Positions 19,572 through 28,507 of a DNA stretch of 64,000 nucleotides are shown here, piece after piece. A program made the position numbers and the translations under genes. The notes under the pieces were generated by a model. It had not been told where the DNA came from and made no database searches. It saw only the letters and a list, made by a program, of their open reading frames with translations. Position 1 is the stretch's first letter. Each line of letters opens with the position of its first letter. Origin of the DNA: Pseudomonadota bacterium (lineage in GTDB: Bacteria > Pseudomonadota > Gammaproteobacteria > Burkholderiales > Thiobacillaceae); contig JAKQCX010000027.1 in the NCBI GenBank assembly GCA_029558905.1, forward strand, positions 62,001 to 126,000, read 5' to 3'.

Positions 19572-20267
19572 TCAGGGGTGCACCTCCACCTCGCCGCGCG
19601 CATTGGCCATGCCCTGCACGATGCGGCCCGACGGCATCCTGACACGTACCGGCGCGCCCGCCCGCGCCGCGTTCAGGGCCTTGCCCTCCTGTGCCACGCT
19701 GAACCCCTGCCCCTGTGCATGCACCCGTACCCGGGTCCCTGCCTGGATGATGTCCGGCAGTATAAGGTCCTGTATGCGGATGGGCTGGCCGGCTTGCATG
19801 GGACGCAGGGTTACGGCACCGGCGGGAATTTCCCGTACATAGCCTGCGGGATCCTGTGCATAACGCACCCTGCCCGGCGCTACGTCGTCCATGCCCAGGG
19901 GGTGGCGCGCCGGCAGGGGCCGCTGGGTGAGTAGGGCCGGTCCGTCCATCTCGATGCGATAGCTTAGATAGAGGCTCCAGGGCGTGGGCGCGGCGCATCG
20001 GACTCCCAGGGAGCCGTTGCCCCAGAGATGGGCACCGACCGGCAGAAAAAACCGCAGCTGCGCGCATGCCCGCAGCCGCAGCCTGGCATCCAGTGGCCCC
20101 GCCTCCACGTGGACCCGGGCCTCGGGGTAGTGCTCCGCTGCCTGACTGCTTAGCCAGGAAATGGCCAGCTGGCGCAGGACCTGCGGCTCGTCGGCGTCCG
20201 CCATCCCGGGCTGCGCGCTCACCAGCCAGGCCAGCAGCCAGAAGAGCAGGGAAGTGCGGATCGTCAT
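19572..20267 (-). CDS. flgA: Flagellar P-ring assembly chaperone FlgA
   Basis: Periplasmic chaperone that helps FlgI polymerise into the P ring. The 231-residue protein has a signal peptide (hydrophobic residues about 5-20) and the C-terminal SAF/FlgA domain with QAGTRVRVHAQGQGFSVAQEG and ARAGAPVRVRMPSGRIVQG. The gene is divergent from the diguanylate cyclase. An AGGAGA Shine-Dalgarno lies immediately upstream of the ATG. Confidence 0.94.
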   Translation of the reverse strand: MTIRTSLLFWLLAWLVSAQPGMADADEPQVLRQLAISWLSSQAAEHYPEARVHVEAGPLDARLRLRACAQLRFFLPVGAHLWGNGSLGVRCAAPTPWSLYLSYRIEMDGPALLTQRPLPARHPLGMDDVAPGRVRYAQDPAGYVREIPAGAVTLRPMQAGQPIRIQDLILPDIIQAGTRVRVHAQGQGFSVAQEGKALNAARAGAPVRVRMPSGRIVQGMANARGEVEVHP

Positions 20268-20341
20268 AGGAGATCGGGGACAGTGGTAAGAAAATGACTA
20301 TATTTTTTTAAGTCGCGCACAAAGTTTATCCCGAGTCCGGC
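20268..20341. promoter_or_regulatory. AT-rich divergent region between flgA and the diguanylate cyclase
   Basis: This 74-base spacer contains an A/T block (TATATTTTTTTAA at about 20299-20311) that stands out from the GC-rich surroundings. Both divergent genes probably have their promoters here. No sigma-28 or sigma-54 consensus was found. On the minus strand TATAGT is a possible flgA -10 element. Confidence 0.4.
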
Positions 20342-21976
20342 ATGGTCAAGCCTACCCAACCCGCGGAAATCGCCCGTGAGGCCATCCGTCTGCTGGCCAT
20401 GCGGCGCCAGCCACCCACGCCGGATCATTTCCGGCGCGCCTACAACGAGGTGGCGGGGCAGCGGGCCCTGCCGGCGGACGCGGCAGCAAGGCAGGAAGGC
20501 CCGTCGGAAATACACTGGGCCGAGGTGCTGCGCCCCCTGTTCAGGCAATGGGACATCCACCAAAGTGGCCTTACCCAGGCACGCAAGCGCGAGATGCTGG
20601 AGCGGGTACTGATCAACTTCGGTCATCAGGGCCCCCTGCTGCAGCAAAAACTCGGCGCCCTGGCCCGTTCCTGGGCCGAGAGCGCACCGGCCGGCATGGT
20701 TCTGGGCGAAGACGGAGCGGGTATCCCGGAGGCTACGCCGGTTCACTCGCGCTTGTCCGGGGTGACGGACCCGGACGGGGACGAGGGCCGCATGCGATGC
20801 ATGGCAGCCCTGGCCGTGCACCTGCGGCAACTGGCCAGCAGCTGTGAGCCGTACTGGCCCGAACTGTCCCAGCGGGCTGCCGCCCTGGGACACGAACTGG
20901 CCACCACCAGGCACCTGCAGCCGCGGCAGCTCGAGGCCTGGTCACGGCTGTGGCGCGAGATACTGATGCGGTCCGAGGACAGCCAGGTCCTTTCCGCCGG
21001 ACTGAAGCGTCTGATGGGCCTGCTGTTCCTGAATATCGGCGAGCTGGTGGGCGACGAGGCCTGGCTGAGCGGGCAGCTGGCCGCCATGCGGAATCTCATG
21101 GCGGCGGAGCTGCAGGCCGACACCCTGCTCGAGGCGGAGCGCGGCCTACGCGACCTGACCCGGAAGCAGGGGGCGATCAAGGCAGGCCTGGACGAGGCCC
21201 GCGACAGGCTCAAGGCACTGATCACCACCTTCGTCGATCATCTGAGCGAGATGAGCCGCAGCACGGACGGCTACCGCTCCCGTATCGGTGGCTATTCCAC
21301 ACGCATCCGCCAGGCCTCGGACCTGGACGAGCTGGACGACGTGGTGCGCGGACTGACCATGGACGTATCGGCCCTGCGGGATGCCCTGGGCAGGAGCCAC
21401 GCCGAGCTGGAGTCGGCCCGTGCCGAGGCGGAGCAGGCCCAGGCCCGTATCCACGCACTGGAGCAGGAGCTGATCCAGGCTTCCGGCCTGATGCGGGAGG
21501 ACCAGCTCACGGGGGCCCTGAACCGGCGCGGCATGGACGAGGCCCTGGCCCGGGAGCTGGCGCGCAGCCAACGCATGCACACCAGCCTGTCGCTGGGTCT
21601 GTTGGATATCGATCACTTCAAGCGCCTCAACGATCGCCTCGGCCACCAGGTAGGGGACGAGGCCCTGCGTCATCTGGCCGGAGTGGTGAAGGCCATGCTG
21701 CGGCCCACGGATATCCTGGCCCGCTATGGCGGCGAGGAATTCCTCATCCTGCTGCCCAATACCCGGGCGGAGGAGGCCGCGGAAGTGCTCCGGCGGGTAC
21801 AGCGCGCCCTGACCAAGAAATTCTTCCTGCACGACAACGAACGCCTGCTCATCACCTTCAGCGCCGGCGTGGTGGAGCGCGGGGACGAGGACGAGGGCAG
21901 GGACCTGATTGCCCGGGCGGATGCCGCCATGTACCGCGCCAAGCAGTCGGGTCGCAACCGGGTGGAGGTGGGATAG
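20342..21976 (+). CDS. Diguanylate cyclase (GGDEF) in the flagellar locus
   Basis: Makes c-di-GMP from two GTP. The 544 residues begin with an uncharacterised helical domain (about 1-270; PPTPDHFRRAYNEVAG near the start). A coiled coil (about 270-380) and a GGDEF domain follow, with RYGGEEF (active-site GGEEF, residues 463-467) and an intact inhibitory I-site RPTD (454-457) five residues before it. It is therefore predicted to be active and product-inhibited. No membrane segment is evident. It lies between divergent flgA and the flgB operon, where related bacteria often carry cheV-cheR. Confidence 0.92.
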   Translation: MVKPTQPAEIAREAIRLLAMRRQPPTPDHFRRAYNEVAGQRALPADAAARQEGPSEIHWAEVLRPLFRQWDIHQSGLTQARKREMLERVLINFGHQGPLLQQKLGALARSWAESAPAGMVLGEDGAGIPEATPVHSRLSGVTDPDGDEGRMRCMAALAVHLRQLASSCEPYWPELSQRAAALGHELATTRHLQPRQLEAWSRLWREILMRSEDSQVLSAGLKRLMGLLFLNIGELVGDEAWLSGQLAAMRNLMAAELQADTLLEAERGLRDLTRKQGAIKAGLDEARDRLKALITTFVDHLSEMSRSTDGYRSRIGGYSTRIRQASDLDELDDVVRGLTMDVSALRDALGRSHAELESARAEAEQAQARIHALEQELIQASGLMREDQLTGALNRRGMDEALARELARSQRMHTSLSLGLLDIDHFKRLNDRLGHQVGDEALRHLAGVVKAMLRPTDILARYGGEEFLILLPNTRAEEAAEVLRRVQRALTKKFFLHDNERLLITFSAGVVERGDEDEGRDLIARADAAMYRAKQSGRNRVEVG

Positions 21977-22119
21977 CGGCAATGCACGCCGATCCTCTGG
22001 CCGGGCTCCCGGCAAGCTTTGCCGGTGTCGGGCGTGAATTGCCGCGGGCATCCCACCATCCGCCTTGAAATTCCTGTGATTGGCGCTGAACGCGGGCGCA
22101 TGACGTCTGCCTTCGGTGC

Positions 22120-22135
22120 TGGCACTTCGCTTGCT
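22120..22135 (+). promoter_or_regulatory. Sigma-54 promoter of the flgB operon
   Basis: TGGCAC, five bases, TTGCT: the GG and GC pairs have the exact spacing of the -24/-12 sigma-54 consensus. The predicted start is near 22146, about 38 bases before the flgB ATG. The 207-base gap 21977-22183 would also hold activator (FleQ/FlrC-type) sites, which were not identified. Confidence 0.8.
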
Positions 22136-22183
22136 AGGAAAGGGTCGATTGGTATATTCGCCCAAGCTGGCGGGGGTGTACGG

Positions 22184-22594
22184 ATGCTGCACAAGATCGA
22201 CCAGGAAACCGCCTTCGTGCGGGCGGCGCTGAACCTGCGGGCGAGGCGTCAGGAGGTGCTGGCCTCCAACCTGGCCAACTCGGATACCCCCAACTACAAG
22301 GCCCGGGACCTGGATTTTGCCTCCGCCCTGCGCGCGGCCCTGGGAGGCAAGGGGGGGAGCCTGGGCCTGACGCGCACCCAGCCCGGTCATCTGGACGGCC
22401 GGGGCATGCCGGGCGAAGCGATGGCCGCCCTGAAGTATCGCGCCGCCGTGCAACCCAGCCTGGACGGCAACACCGTGGACATGGATGTGGAGCGGGCCCA
22501 CTTCACGGATAACGCCATGCATTACCAGTTTCTGCTGGAGCGGACGCGTTCCACGTTCAGCACCCTCAAGCTGGCCCTGGGCCCGGATCGATAG
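22184..22594 (+). CDS. flgB: Flagellar proximal rod protein FlgB
   Basis: Proximal rod subunit. The 136 residues contain the rod-protein motif VLASNLANSDTPNYKARDLDF (about 27-47) and a C-terminal helix region MHYQFLLERTRSTFSTLKLAL. The ATG at 22184 gives the usual length. It is the first gene of the flgB-flgL operon, downstream of a sigma-54-type promoter. It is followed by an unusual 112-base gap before flgC. Confidence 0.95.
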   Translation: MLHKIDQETAFVRAALNLRARRQEVLASNLANSDTPNYKARDLDFASALRAALGGKGGSLGLTRTQPGHLDGRGMPGEAMAALKYRAAVQPSLDGNTVDMDVERAHFTDNAMHYQFLLERTRSTFSTLKLALGPDR

Positions 22595-22706
22595 GGGGCC
22601 GGAGGATGGGTCCGTGCGCGGAAACGGCTGCATCCGGGGTGAGTCCCCGCGCCGCGCATGACAGCCCGCGGATCCCGCCGCGTCTTCCCGGCACGGGGGG
22701 TGGCGC
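22595..22706 (+). other. flgB-flgC spacer
   Basis: These two genes normally abut; here 112 bases separate them. The spacer includes a small hairpin CGGGG-TGAGT-CCCCG (about 22637-22651). No convincing coding sequence was found. It might tune the FlgB to FlgC ratio; this is speculation. Confidence 0.4.
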
Positions 22707-23120
22707 ATGAGCCTGTCCAGCGTGTTCCATATCGCGGCCTCGGCCCTCACTGCGCAGTCCATGCGCCTGAATGCCGTGGCCTCCAACCTGGCCAACGCCG
22801 ATTCTGCGCAGTCCTCCACCGGCGAGGCGTACAAGGCCAAGCAGGTGGTCTTCCAGGCCATCCCCATGAGCCCCGATACCCCTTGGGCCCAGGGGGTGCG
22901 CATGCGTGAGGTGATCGAGGACCCGGCGCCGCCGCGCCTGGTGTATGACCCCAGGCATCCCCTGGCGGACGCGGCGGGCTATGTAACCTATCCAAACGTG
23001 GATCCGGTGGAGGAGATGGTGAACATGCTGTCCGCCTCCCGTTCCTACCAGACCAACGCCGAGGTCATGGACACGGCCAAGGGTCTGATGCAGCGCACAC
23101 TGGCCCTGCTCCAGGGCTGA
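22707..23120 (+). CDS. flgC: Flagellar proximal rod protein FlgC
   Basis: Proximal rod subunit of 137 residues. The N-terminal rod motif AVASNLANADSAQSSTGEAYKAK and the C-terminal MVNMLSASRSYQTNAEVMDTAK are characteristic of FlgC. It sits between flgB and flgD in the standard order. The ATG at 22707 follows a short G-rich stretch that may serve as ribosome-binding site. Confidence 0.96.
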   Translation: MSLSSVFHIAASALTAQSMRLNAVASNLANADSAQSSTGEAYKAKQVVFQAIPMSPDTPWAQGVRMREVIEDPAPPRLVYDPRHPLADAAGYVTYPNVDPVEEMVNMLSASRSYQTNAEVMDTAKGLMQRTLALLQG

Positions 23121-23135
23121 TACAGGAGAGATCGC

Positions 23136-23804
23136 ATGAGCATCGGCGCGACCCAGGAGGCCTACACCACCGTCCGTTCCGGCACGGCGTCGGGCATGGC
23201 TGCCTCCGGCGGCGTCCAGGAGATGAGCGACCGCTTCATGAAGCTGCTGGTCACCCAGCTCAAGAATCAGGACCCCATGAACCCCATGGAGAACGCCGAG
23301 CTGACCATGCAGCTGGCGCAGATGTCCACGGTGGAAGGGGTCAACAGGCTGAACGACGGCCTGGCGGCCCTCGATGCCTGGTTCCGGGCTTCCCAGGTCC
23401 TCCAGGGCGCCGGCCTGGTGGGGCGCCAGGTGCTGGCGCAAGGGGATGTGCTGCGGCTGTCCGGTTCCACCGCCGTGGGCGGCCTGGTGCTGGACAACGT
23501 GGCGGACAGCGTCAGGGTGGATATCCACGATGCGGCGGGCAATCTGGTGAAGTCCCTGGATCTGGGTGGCCAGGACGCCGGCCTGGTGCGCTTCGTCTGG
23601 GACGGCACCAACGCCGGCGGCATCGCCCAGGCCGATGGCGTCTACACCTTCCAGGCACGGGCCATGGCCGCCGGCGAGGACGTGACCAGCACCGGCTACG
23701 CCCTGGGACAGGTTCTGAGCGTGGCGCTGAATGACGGCGCCATGGAGGTCGAGGTTGCCGGTCTGGGCAACCTGGCGCTGAGCCAAATCCGGCAAATTTT
23801 CTGA
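23136..23804 (+). CDS. flgD: Flagellar hook cap/scaffold protein FlgD
   Basis: Caps the growing hook and guides FlgE assembly before being discarded. The 222 residues include the conserved N-terminal segment FMKLLVTQLKNQDPMNPMEN (about 31-50) and the FlgD Ig/tudor-like C-terminal part (VRFVWDGTNAGG). An AGGAGA Shine-Dalgarno precedes the ATG. It lies 15 bases after flgC. Confidence 0.95.
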   Translation: MSIGATQEAYTTVRSGTASGMAASGGVQEMSDRFMKLLVTQLKNQDPMNPMENAELTMQLAQMSTVEGVNRLNDGLAALDAWFRASQVLQGAGLVGRQVLAQGDVLRLSGSTAVGGLVLDNVADSVRVDIHDAAGNLVKSLDLGGQDAGLVRFVWDGTNAGGIAQADGVYTFQARAMAAGEDVTSTGYALGQVLSVALNDGAMEVEVAGLGNLALSQIRQIF

Positions 23805-23814
23805 GGGGGCTGAG

Positions 23815-25065
23815 ATGGGTTTTCAACAGGGCTTGAGCGGGCTCAACGGCGCGGCCAGGAGCCTGGACGTCATCGGCAACAACATCGCCAACGCCAGTAC
23901 GGTGGGCTTCAAGTCTTCGCTCACCCAGTTCGCCGATGTCTATGCCACCTCGCTCTATGGTGCCGGCGGCCTGCAGGTGGGCATCGGCTCCAAGGTGGCC
24001 GACGTGGCGCAGCAGTTCGGCCAGGGCAACATCAGCGCCAGCGACAACGCCCTGGACCTGGCCATCAGCGGCGAGGGCTTCTTTCTGGTCAACCAGGGCG
24101 GTGCCACGGCCTACAGCCGCAACGGCCAGTTCCATCTGGACAAGCCGGACACCGGTGGCATGAGCCACATCATCAACAGCCAGGGTCTGCAGGTCATGGG
24201 TTATGGCGTGGACGCCTTCGGCAACATCGTCACCGCCAGTCCCGGGCCGCTGCAGGTCTCCTTCGCGGACATCGCTCCCCGCGCCACCACCGTGGCCAAC
24301 CTGGTGGCCAACCTGGATTCCACCAAGAGCGCACCCGGCGTGGCCTTCGCCACCAACAACGCCGCGAGCTACAACGATGCCACCTCGGTCACCGTGTACG
24401 ATTCCCTGGGCAACGCCCATGCCCTGACCCTGTATTTCGTCAAGACGGGCGCGAATGCCTGGAACATGTACGGAGATATCGATGGCAGCGGTATCGGCAA
24501 CGTCGACCTGGGCGCCGGTGCCGGCAACCCCGTCGCGCTCAGCTTCAACGCCTCCGGTCTGCTGACCACCGGCATGCCCCTGAGCGGCGTGGCCGCGGCC
24601 GTGACTAGCGGCGCCAGCACGCCCATGACATTTGCCCTCGACCTGTCGGGCGCCACCCAGTATGGCAGCAAGTTCGGCGTGAATTCCGTGTCGCAGGATG
24701 GCTATGCCTCGGGCCGGCTGGCGGGGCTGTCGGTGGCCAAGGACGGCACCATCCAGGGGCGCTATACCAACAGCCAGTCCAAGACGCTGGGTCAGGTGGC
24801 CCTGGCGTATTTCGCCAATACCCAGGGCCTGCAGCCCATCGGCAACAACCTGTGGATGGATTCCGCCGAGGCGGGCCAGGCCGTGATCGGTGCCCCGGGC
24901 AGTGGTGTACTGGGGGTGATCGAGTCCGGCGCGGTGGAGGAATCCAACGTGGATCTCACCGCCGAGTTGGTGAACCTCATCGTCGCCCAGCGCATGTACC
25001 AGGCCAACGCGCAGACCATCCGCGCGCAGGACCAGATCCTGCAGACCCTGGTGAACCTGCGCTAG
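23815..25065 (+). CDS. flgE: Flagellar hook protein FlgE
   Basis: Structural protein of the hook. The 416 residues have the N-terminal motif LDVIGNNIANASTVGFKSS (about 17-35), the central variable D1/D2 region rich in Ala, Gly, Ser and Thr, and the C-terminal NVDLTAELVNLIVAQRMYQAN segment that forms the coiled coil with the N terminus. A GAGGGGG-type Shine-Dalgarno precedes the ATG. Confidence 0.96.
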   Translation: MGFQQGLSGLNGAARSLDVIGNNIANASTVGFKSSLTQFADVYATSLYGAGGLQVGIGSKVADVAQQFGQGNISASDNALDLAISGEGFFLVNQGGATAYSRNGQFHLDKPDTGGMSHIINSQGLQVMGYGVDAFGNIVTASPGPLQVSFADIAPRATTVANLVANLDSTKSAPGVAFATNNAASYNDATSVTVYDSLGNAHALTLYFVKTGANAWNMYGDIDGSGIGNVDLGAGAGNPVALSFNASGLLTTGMPLSGVAAAVTSGASTPMTFALDLSGATQYGSKFGVNSVSQDGYASGRLAGLSVAKDGTIQGRYTNSQSKTLGQVALAYFANTQGLQPIGNNLWMDSAEAGQAVIGAPGSGVLGVIESGAVEESNVDLTAELVNLIVAQRMYQANAQTIRAQDQILQTLVNLR

Positions 25066-25088
25066 GCCACGGCGGACAGCGATAACCC

Positions 25089-25832
25089 ATGGACCGTGTG
25101 ATCTACATCGCCATGACCGGAGCGCGGGAGGTCACCCGCCAGCAGGCGGCGGTGTCGCACAACCTGGCCAACGTCGCCACGCACGGTTTCAAGCAGGAAC
25201 TGAATGTGTTCCGCGCTCTGCCCGTGGTGGGGGAAGGGGCGAAGACGCGGGCCTTCGTCCTGGAAACCACGCCGCGCACCGACTTCGCGCCCGGTACCCT
25301 GCAGGAGACGGGCCGGGCCCTGGACGTGGCGGTGCGCGGTGCGGGCTGGATCGCGGTGCAGGATGCCCGCGGCCAGGAGGCCTATACGCGCATGGGCCAC
25401 CTGCAACTCAGTGTCAATGGCATCCTGCAGACCAGCAATGGCTACAACATCCTGGGGGATTCCGGTCCCATTGCCGTGGCGCCGGATCAGGATGTGCTGA
25501 TCGGCAAGGATGGCACGCTCACCTCGGTGCCTGTTGGCCATGGGCTGAACGCCGTCACCCAGGCCGGGCGCCTGAAGCTGGTGAATCCTCCCGAGAGCGG
25601 GCTGCGCCGCGGTGAGGATGGCCTGTACCGCATGGTTGACGGCCAGCCGGCTGAGGTGGACGCCAATGTCCAGGTGGTGTCCGGCATGCTGGAGACCGCC
25701 AACGTCAACCCGGCCGAGGCCCTGGTCTCCATGATCAGCCTGGCGCGCCAGTTCGAGATGAACCTGCGCATCCTGCGCGCCGCCGACGAAAACCATCGCA
25801 GCGCCGACAAGGTGCTGAGCCTGAACACCTGA
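25089..25832 (+). CDS. flgF: Flagellar proximal rod protein FlgF
   Basis: Rod protein of 247 residues. The N terminus MDRVIYIAMTGAREVTRQQ and the motif HNLANVATHGFKQEL (about 24-38) are typical of FlgF, as is the C-terminal VNPAEALVSMISLARQFEMN. It lies between the hook gene and flgG in the standard order. It lacks the expanded central domain of the hook protein. Confidence 0.95.
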   Translation: MDRVIYIAMTGAREVTRQQAAVSHNLANVATHGFKQELNVFRALPVVGEGAKTRAFVLETTPRTDFAPGTLQETGRALDVAVRGAGWIAVQDARGQEAYTRMGHLQLSVNGILQTSNGYNILGDSGPIAVAPDQDVLIGKDGTLTSVPVGHGLNAVTQAGRLKLVNPPESGLRRGEDGLYRMVDGQPAEVDANVQVVSGMLETANVNPAEALVSMISLARQFEMNLRILRAADENHRSADKVLSLNT

Positions 25833-25854
25833 TCACCCGGGAGGATAGCCCCCC

Positions 25855-26640
25855 ATGCTGCGTTCCCTGCATATCGCCCGCACCGGCCTGGAGGCCCAGC
25901 AGACCCAGCTGGATGTGATCTCCAACAACCTGGCCAACGTCTCCACCACGGGCTTCAAGCGCAGTCGGGCGGTGTTCGAGGACCTGCTCTACCAGATCAT
26001 CCGGCAGCCCGGCGCCAACTCCAGTCAGCAGACTCTGCTGCCTTCCGGCCTGCAGCTGGGCGTGGGGGTACGGCCCGTGGCCACGGAGCGCATCCATACC
26101 CAGGGCAGCCTGCAGCAAACCGGCAACACCCTGGATGTGGCCATCAACGGACGCGGGTTTTTCCAGATCCAGATGCCGGACGGCACCCTGGCCTATACCC
26201 GCGACGGCTCCTTCCAGGTGGACGATCAGGGCACCCTGGTCACCGCCAGCGGCTACATCCTCCAGCCGCAGATGCAGATCCCACAGGATGCGCTGCTGGT
26301 GAGCATCGCCCGGGATGGCGTGGTGTCCGTCACCCAGCCGGGCAACCCGCCGGTGATCACCCAGCTGGGCCAGATCCAGCTGGCCACCTTCGTGAACTAC
26401 GCCGGCCTGCAGAGCGCGGGCGAGAACCTTTTCCTGGAGACGGCGGCCTCCGGTCCCCCGCTGGTGGACAACCCGGGCCTGAATGGCCTGGGGGTGCTCA
26501 ACCAGAGCTTCATCGAGACCTCCAATGTGAACGTGGCCGAGGAACTGGTGAGTATGATCATCACACAGCGGGCCTACGAGCTGAATTCCCGCGCCATCAC
26601 TACTTCCGACCAGATGCTGCAGCGCCTGACCCAGATCTGA
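25855..26640 (+). CDS. flgG: Flagellar distal rod protein FlgG
   Basis: Distal rod subunit, 261 residues, matching the highly conserved family length. It carries [20 protein letters not shown] (about 21-40), [12 protein letters not shown] near 98-109 and the C-terminal [27 protein letters not shown]-type Shine-Dalgarno lies before the ATG. It is followed 23 bases later by the L-ring gene. Confidence 0.97.
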   Translation: MLRSLHIARTGLEAQQTQLDVISNNLANVSTTGFKRSRAVFEDLLYQIIRQPGANSSQQTLLPSGLQLGVGVRPVATERIHTQGSLQQTGNTLDVAINGRGFFQIQMPDGTLAYTRDGSFQVDDQGTLVTASGYILQPQMQIPQDALLVSIARDGVVSVTQPGNPPVITQLGQIQLATFVNYAGLQSAGENLFLETAASGPPLVDNPGLNGLGVLNQSFIETSNVNVAEELVSMIITQRAYELNSRAITTSDQMLQRLTQI

Positions 26641-26663
26641 GGCCGTGACCTGACGAGCCGAAC

Positions 26664-27344
26664 ATGCGACCCCTCTTCATTGCCCTGTCGTTCCTGAGCC
26701 TGACGGGTTGTGTCAGTGGCGTGCCGGAGACGCGCATCCAGCAGCCCCTGAGCATGCGCCCGCAGGCTGCGCCGCCGGCACTGGAAAACGGTGCCATCTT
26801 CCAGACCAATGCCGTGGCCGGCCGGCCGGGCATGAACCTGTTCGATGACCGGCGCGCCCGGCGCGTGGGGGACACCCTCACCGTGCTCCTGGTGGAGAAG
26901 ACCGAAGCCAAGCGCAAGTCGGAGACCACGGACGAGCGCAAGGCCAATGCCCGCATCGACATTCCCAAGCCCCTCATCCTGGGCAGGAACCCGCCCATGA
27001 TCGGCGCCACCGCCTGGGACGTGTCCGCCGGCAACAAGATCGAGCTGAAGGACAACGAGACCAACAGCAACGAAATCAAGGGCGCCATCACCGTCACGGT
27101 GGTGGAGGTGCTGGCCAACGGCAACCTGCTGGTGGCGGGCGAGAAGCAGGTGCGCATCAACCAGGATACGGAATTCATCCGCCTGGGGGGCGTGGTGAAC
27201 CCGCTCCTGCTGAGCGCCAACAACACCATCAGCTCCACCCAGCTGGCCGACGTGCAGCTGGAGTCCACCAACAGCCAGCAGTTCGACAAGAGTCAGCTGG
27301 CCGGTCTCATGGCCCGCTTCTTCCTGACCCTGCTGCCATTCTGA
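26664..27344 (+). CDS. flgH: Flagellar L-ring lipoprotein FlgH
   Basis: Forms the outer-membrane L ring. The 226 residues begin with a lipoprotein signal ending LTGC (Cys16). The conserved LFDDRRARRVGDTLTVLLVEKT region (about 53-74) and ADVQLESTNSQQFDKSQLAG near the C terminus mark FlgH. It pairs with flgI immediately downstream. Confidence 0.95.
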   Translation: MRPLFIALSFLSLTGCVSGVPETRIQQPLSMRPQAAPPALENGAIFQTNAVAGRPGMNLFDDRRARRVGDTLTVLLVEKTEAKRKSETTDERKANARIDIPKPLILGRNPPMIGATAWDVSAGNKIELKDNETNSNEIKGAITVTVVEVLANGNLLVAGEKQVRINQDTEFIRLGGVVNPLLLSANNTISSTQLADVQLESTNSQQFDKSQLAGLMARFFLTLLPF

Positions 27345-27353
27345 GGGGCCATC

Positions 27354-28442
27354 ATGCGTGCGCCGACTTTCCTCTTTTCCATCCTGCTGGTAGTTTCCCT
27401 GGCGCATCCGGCGCGGGCCGAACGCATCAAGGACATCGCCAGCATTGACGGCATCCGCGTCAACCAGCTCGTGGGCTATGGCGTCGTCGCGGGCCTGGAC
27501 GGCACCGGAGACAACTCTGCCCTCACCGGTCAGGGTCTGGCCAGCCTCATGGGCAATCTGGGTCTGGCCACGGGTCAGAACCTGGCCACCAAGAATGCCG
27601 CTTCGGTCATGGTCACTGCCCAGTTGCAGCCATTCATCAAGCCGGGACAGCACATCGACGTCACCGTGTCTTCCGTGGGGGGCGCCAAGAGCCTGCGCGG
27701 CGGTACCCTGCTGATGACCCCCCTCAAGGGCGCGGACGGCCAGATCTATGCCGTGGCCCAGGGCAGCCTGCTGGTGGGCGGGGCCGGGGCCTCGGCCGGC
27801 GGCTCTTCCACGCAGATCAATCACCTGTCCGCCGGGCGCATTCCTGCCGGTGCCACGGTGGAGCGGGCCGTGCCCAGCCGGGTGGGGCAGGGGGATTTCG
27901 TGCACCTGGAGCTGAAGGAGATGGATTTCACCACCGCCACCCGCGTGAGCGAGGCCATCGGCCGGAAGTTCGGCCAGGGCACGGCCATCGCCCTGGATGG
28001 CCGTGTCATCCAGGTCAGGGCCCCGGCCGATCCGGGCCAGCGCGTGGCCTTCCTGGCCCAGCTGGAGAATCTGGACCTGGAGCCTGGCACCCCCACGCCC
28101 AAGGTCATCATCAACGCGCGCACCGGTTCCATCGTCATGAACCAGCTCGTGGCCTTGGAAAAGTGCGCCATCGCCCATGGCAACCTGTCCGTCACCATCA
28201 CGGCCGAGCCCCAGGTGTCCCAGCCCGGGGCCCTGTCCGGGGGCAGGACGGTGGTGACCGAAAAGGCTGATGTGCAGGTGAAGAGCGACAAGGGAGAGTT
28301 GATGGTGCTGCCCACCAGCGCTTCCCTCGGCGACGTGGTGAAGGCTCTCAATGCTGTGGGTGCCACGCCGCAGGACCTGCTGGCCATCCTGCAGGCCATG
28401 AAGGCCGCCGGTGCGCTGAAGGCGGAGCTGGAGATCATATGA
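27354..28442 (+). CDS. flgI: Flagellar P-ring protein FlgI
   Basis: Forms the periplasmic P ring with help from FlgA. The 362 residues start with a signal peptide cleaved after ARA (about residue 22). The family block ERIKDIASIDGIRVNQLVGYG follows directly. GDNSALTGQGLASL and the C-terminal GATPQDLLAILQAMK are also family-typical. The stop overlaps a tiny reading frame (28439-28507) that links it to flgJ. Confidence 0.96.
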   Translation: MRAPTFLFSILLVVSLAHPARAERIKDIASIDGIRVNQLVGYGVVAGLDGTGDNSALTGQGLASLMGNLGLATGQNLATKNAASVMVTAQLQPFIKPGQHIDVTVSSVGGAKSLRGGTLLMTPLKGADGQIYAVAQGSLLVGGAGASAGGSSTQINHLSAGRIPAGATVERAVPSRVGQGDFVHLELKEMDFTTATRVSEAIGRKFGQGTAIALDGRVIQVRAPADPGQRVAFLAQLENLDLEPGTPTPKVIINARTGSIVMNQLVALEKCAIAHGNLSVTITAEPQVSQPGALSGGRTVVTEKADVQVKSDKGELMVLPTSASLGDVVKALNAVGATPQDLLAILQAMKAAGALKAELEII

Positions 28443-28507
28443 CCGCCCTCGCGCTCCCCACGCTCACCACCCGCCCAAGGGGCGGTCCGGCGGAAGGGCG
28501 TGCCTGA
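28439..28507 (+). CDS. Possible 22-codon linking ORF between flgI and flgJ
   Basis: A short frame starts at an ATG overlapping the flgI stop (ATGA) and ends in a TGA that overlaps the flgJ ATG (TGATG). It encodes MTALALPTLTTRPRGG... with no recognisable family. It could be a coupling leader that carries ribosomes from flgI to flgJ, or chance in GC-rich sequence. Confidence 0.25.
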   Translation: MTALALPTLTTRPRGGPAEGRA

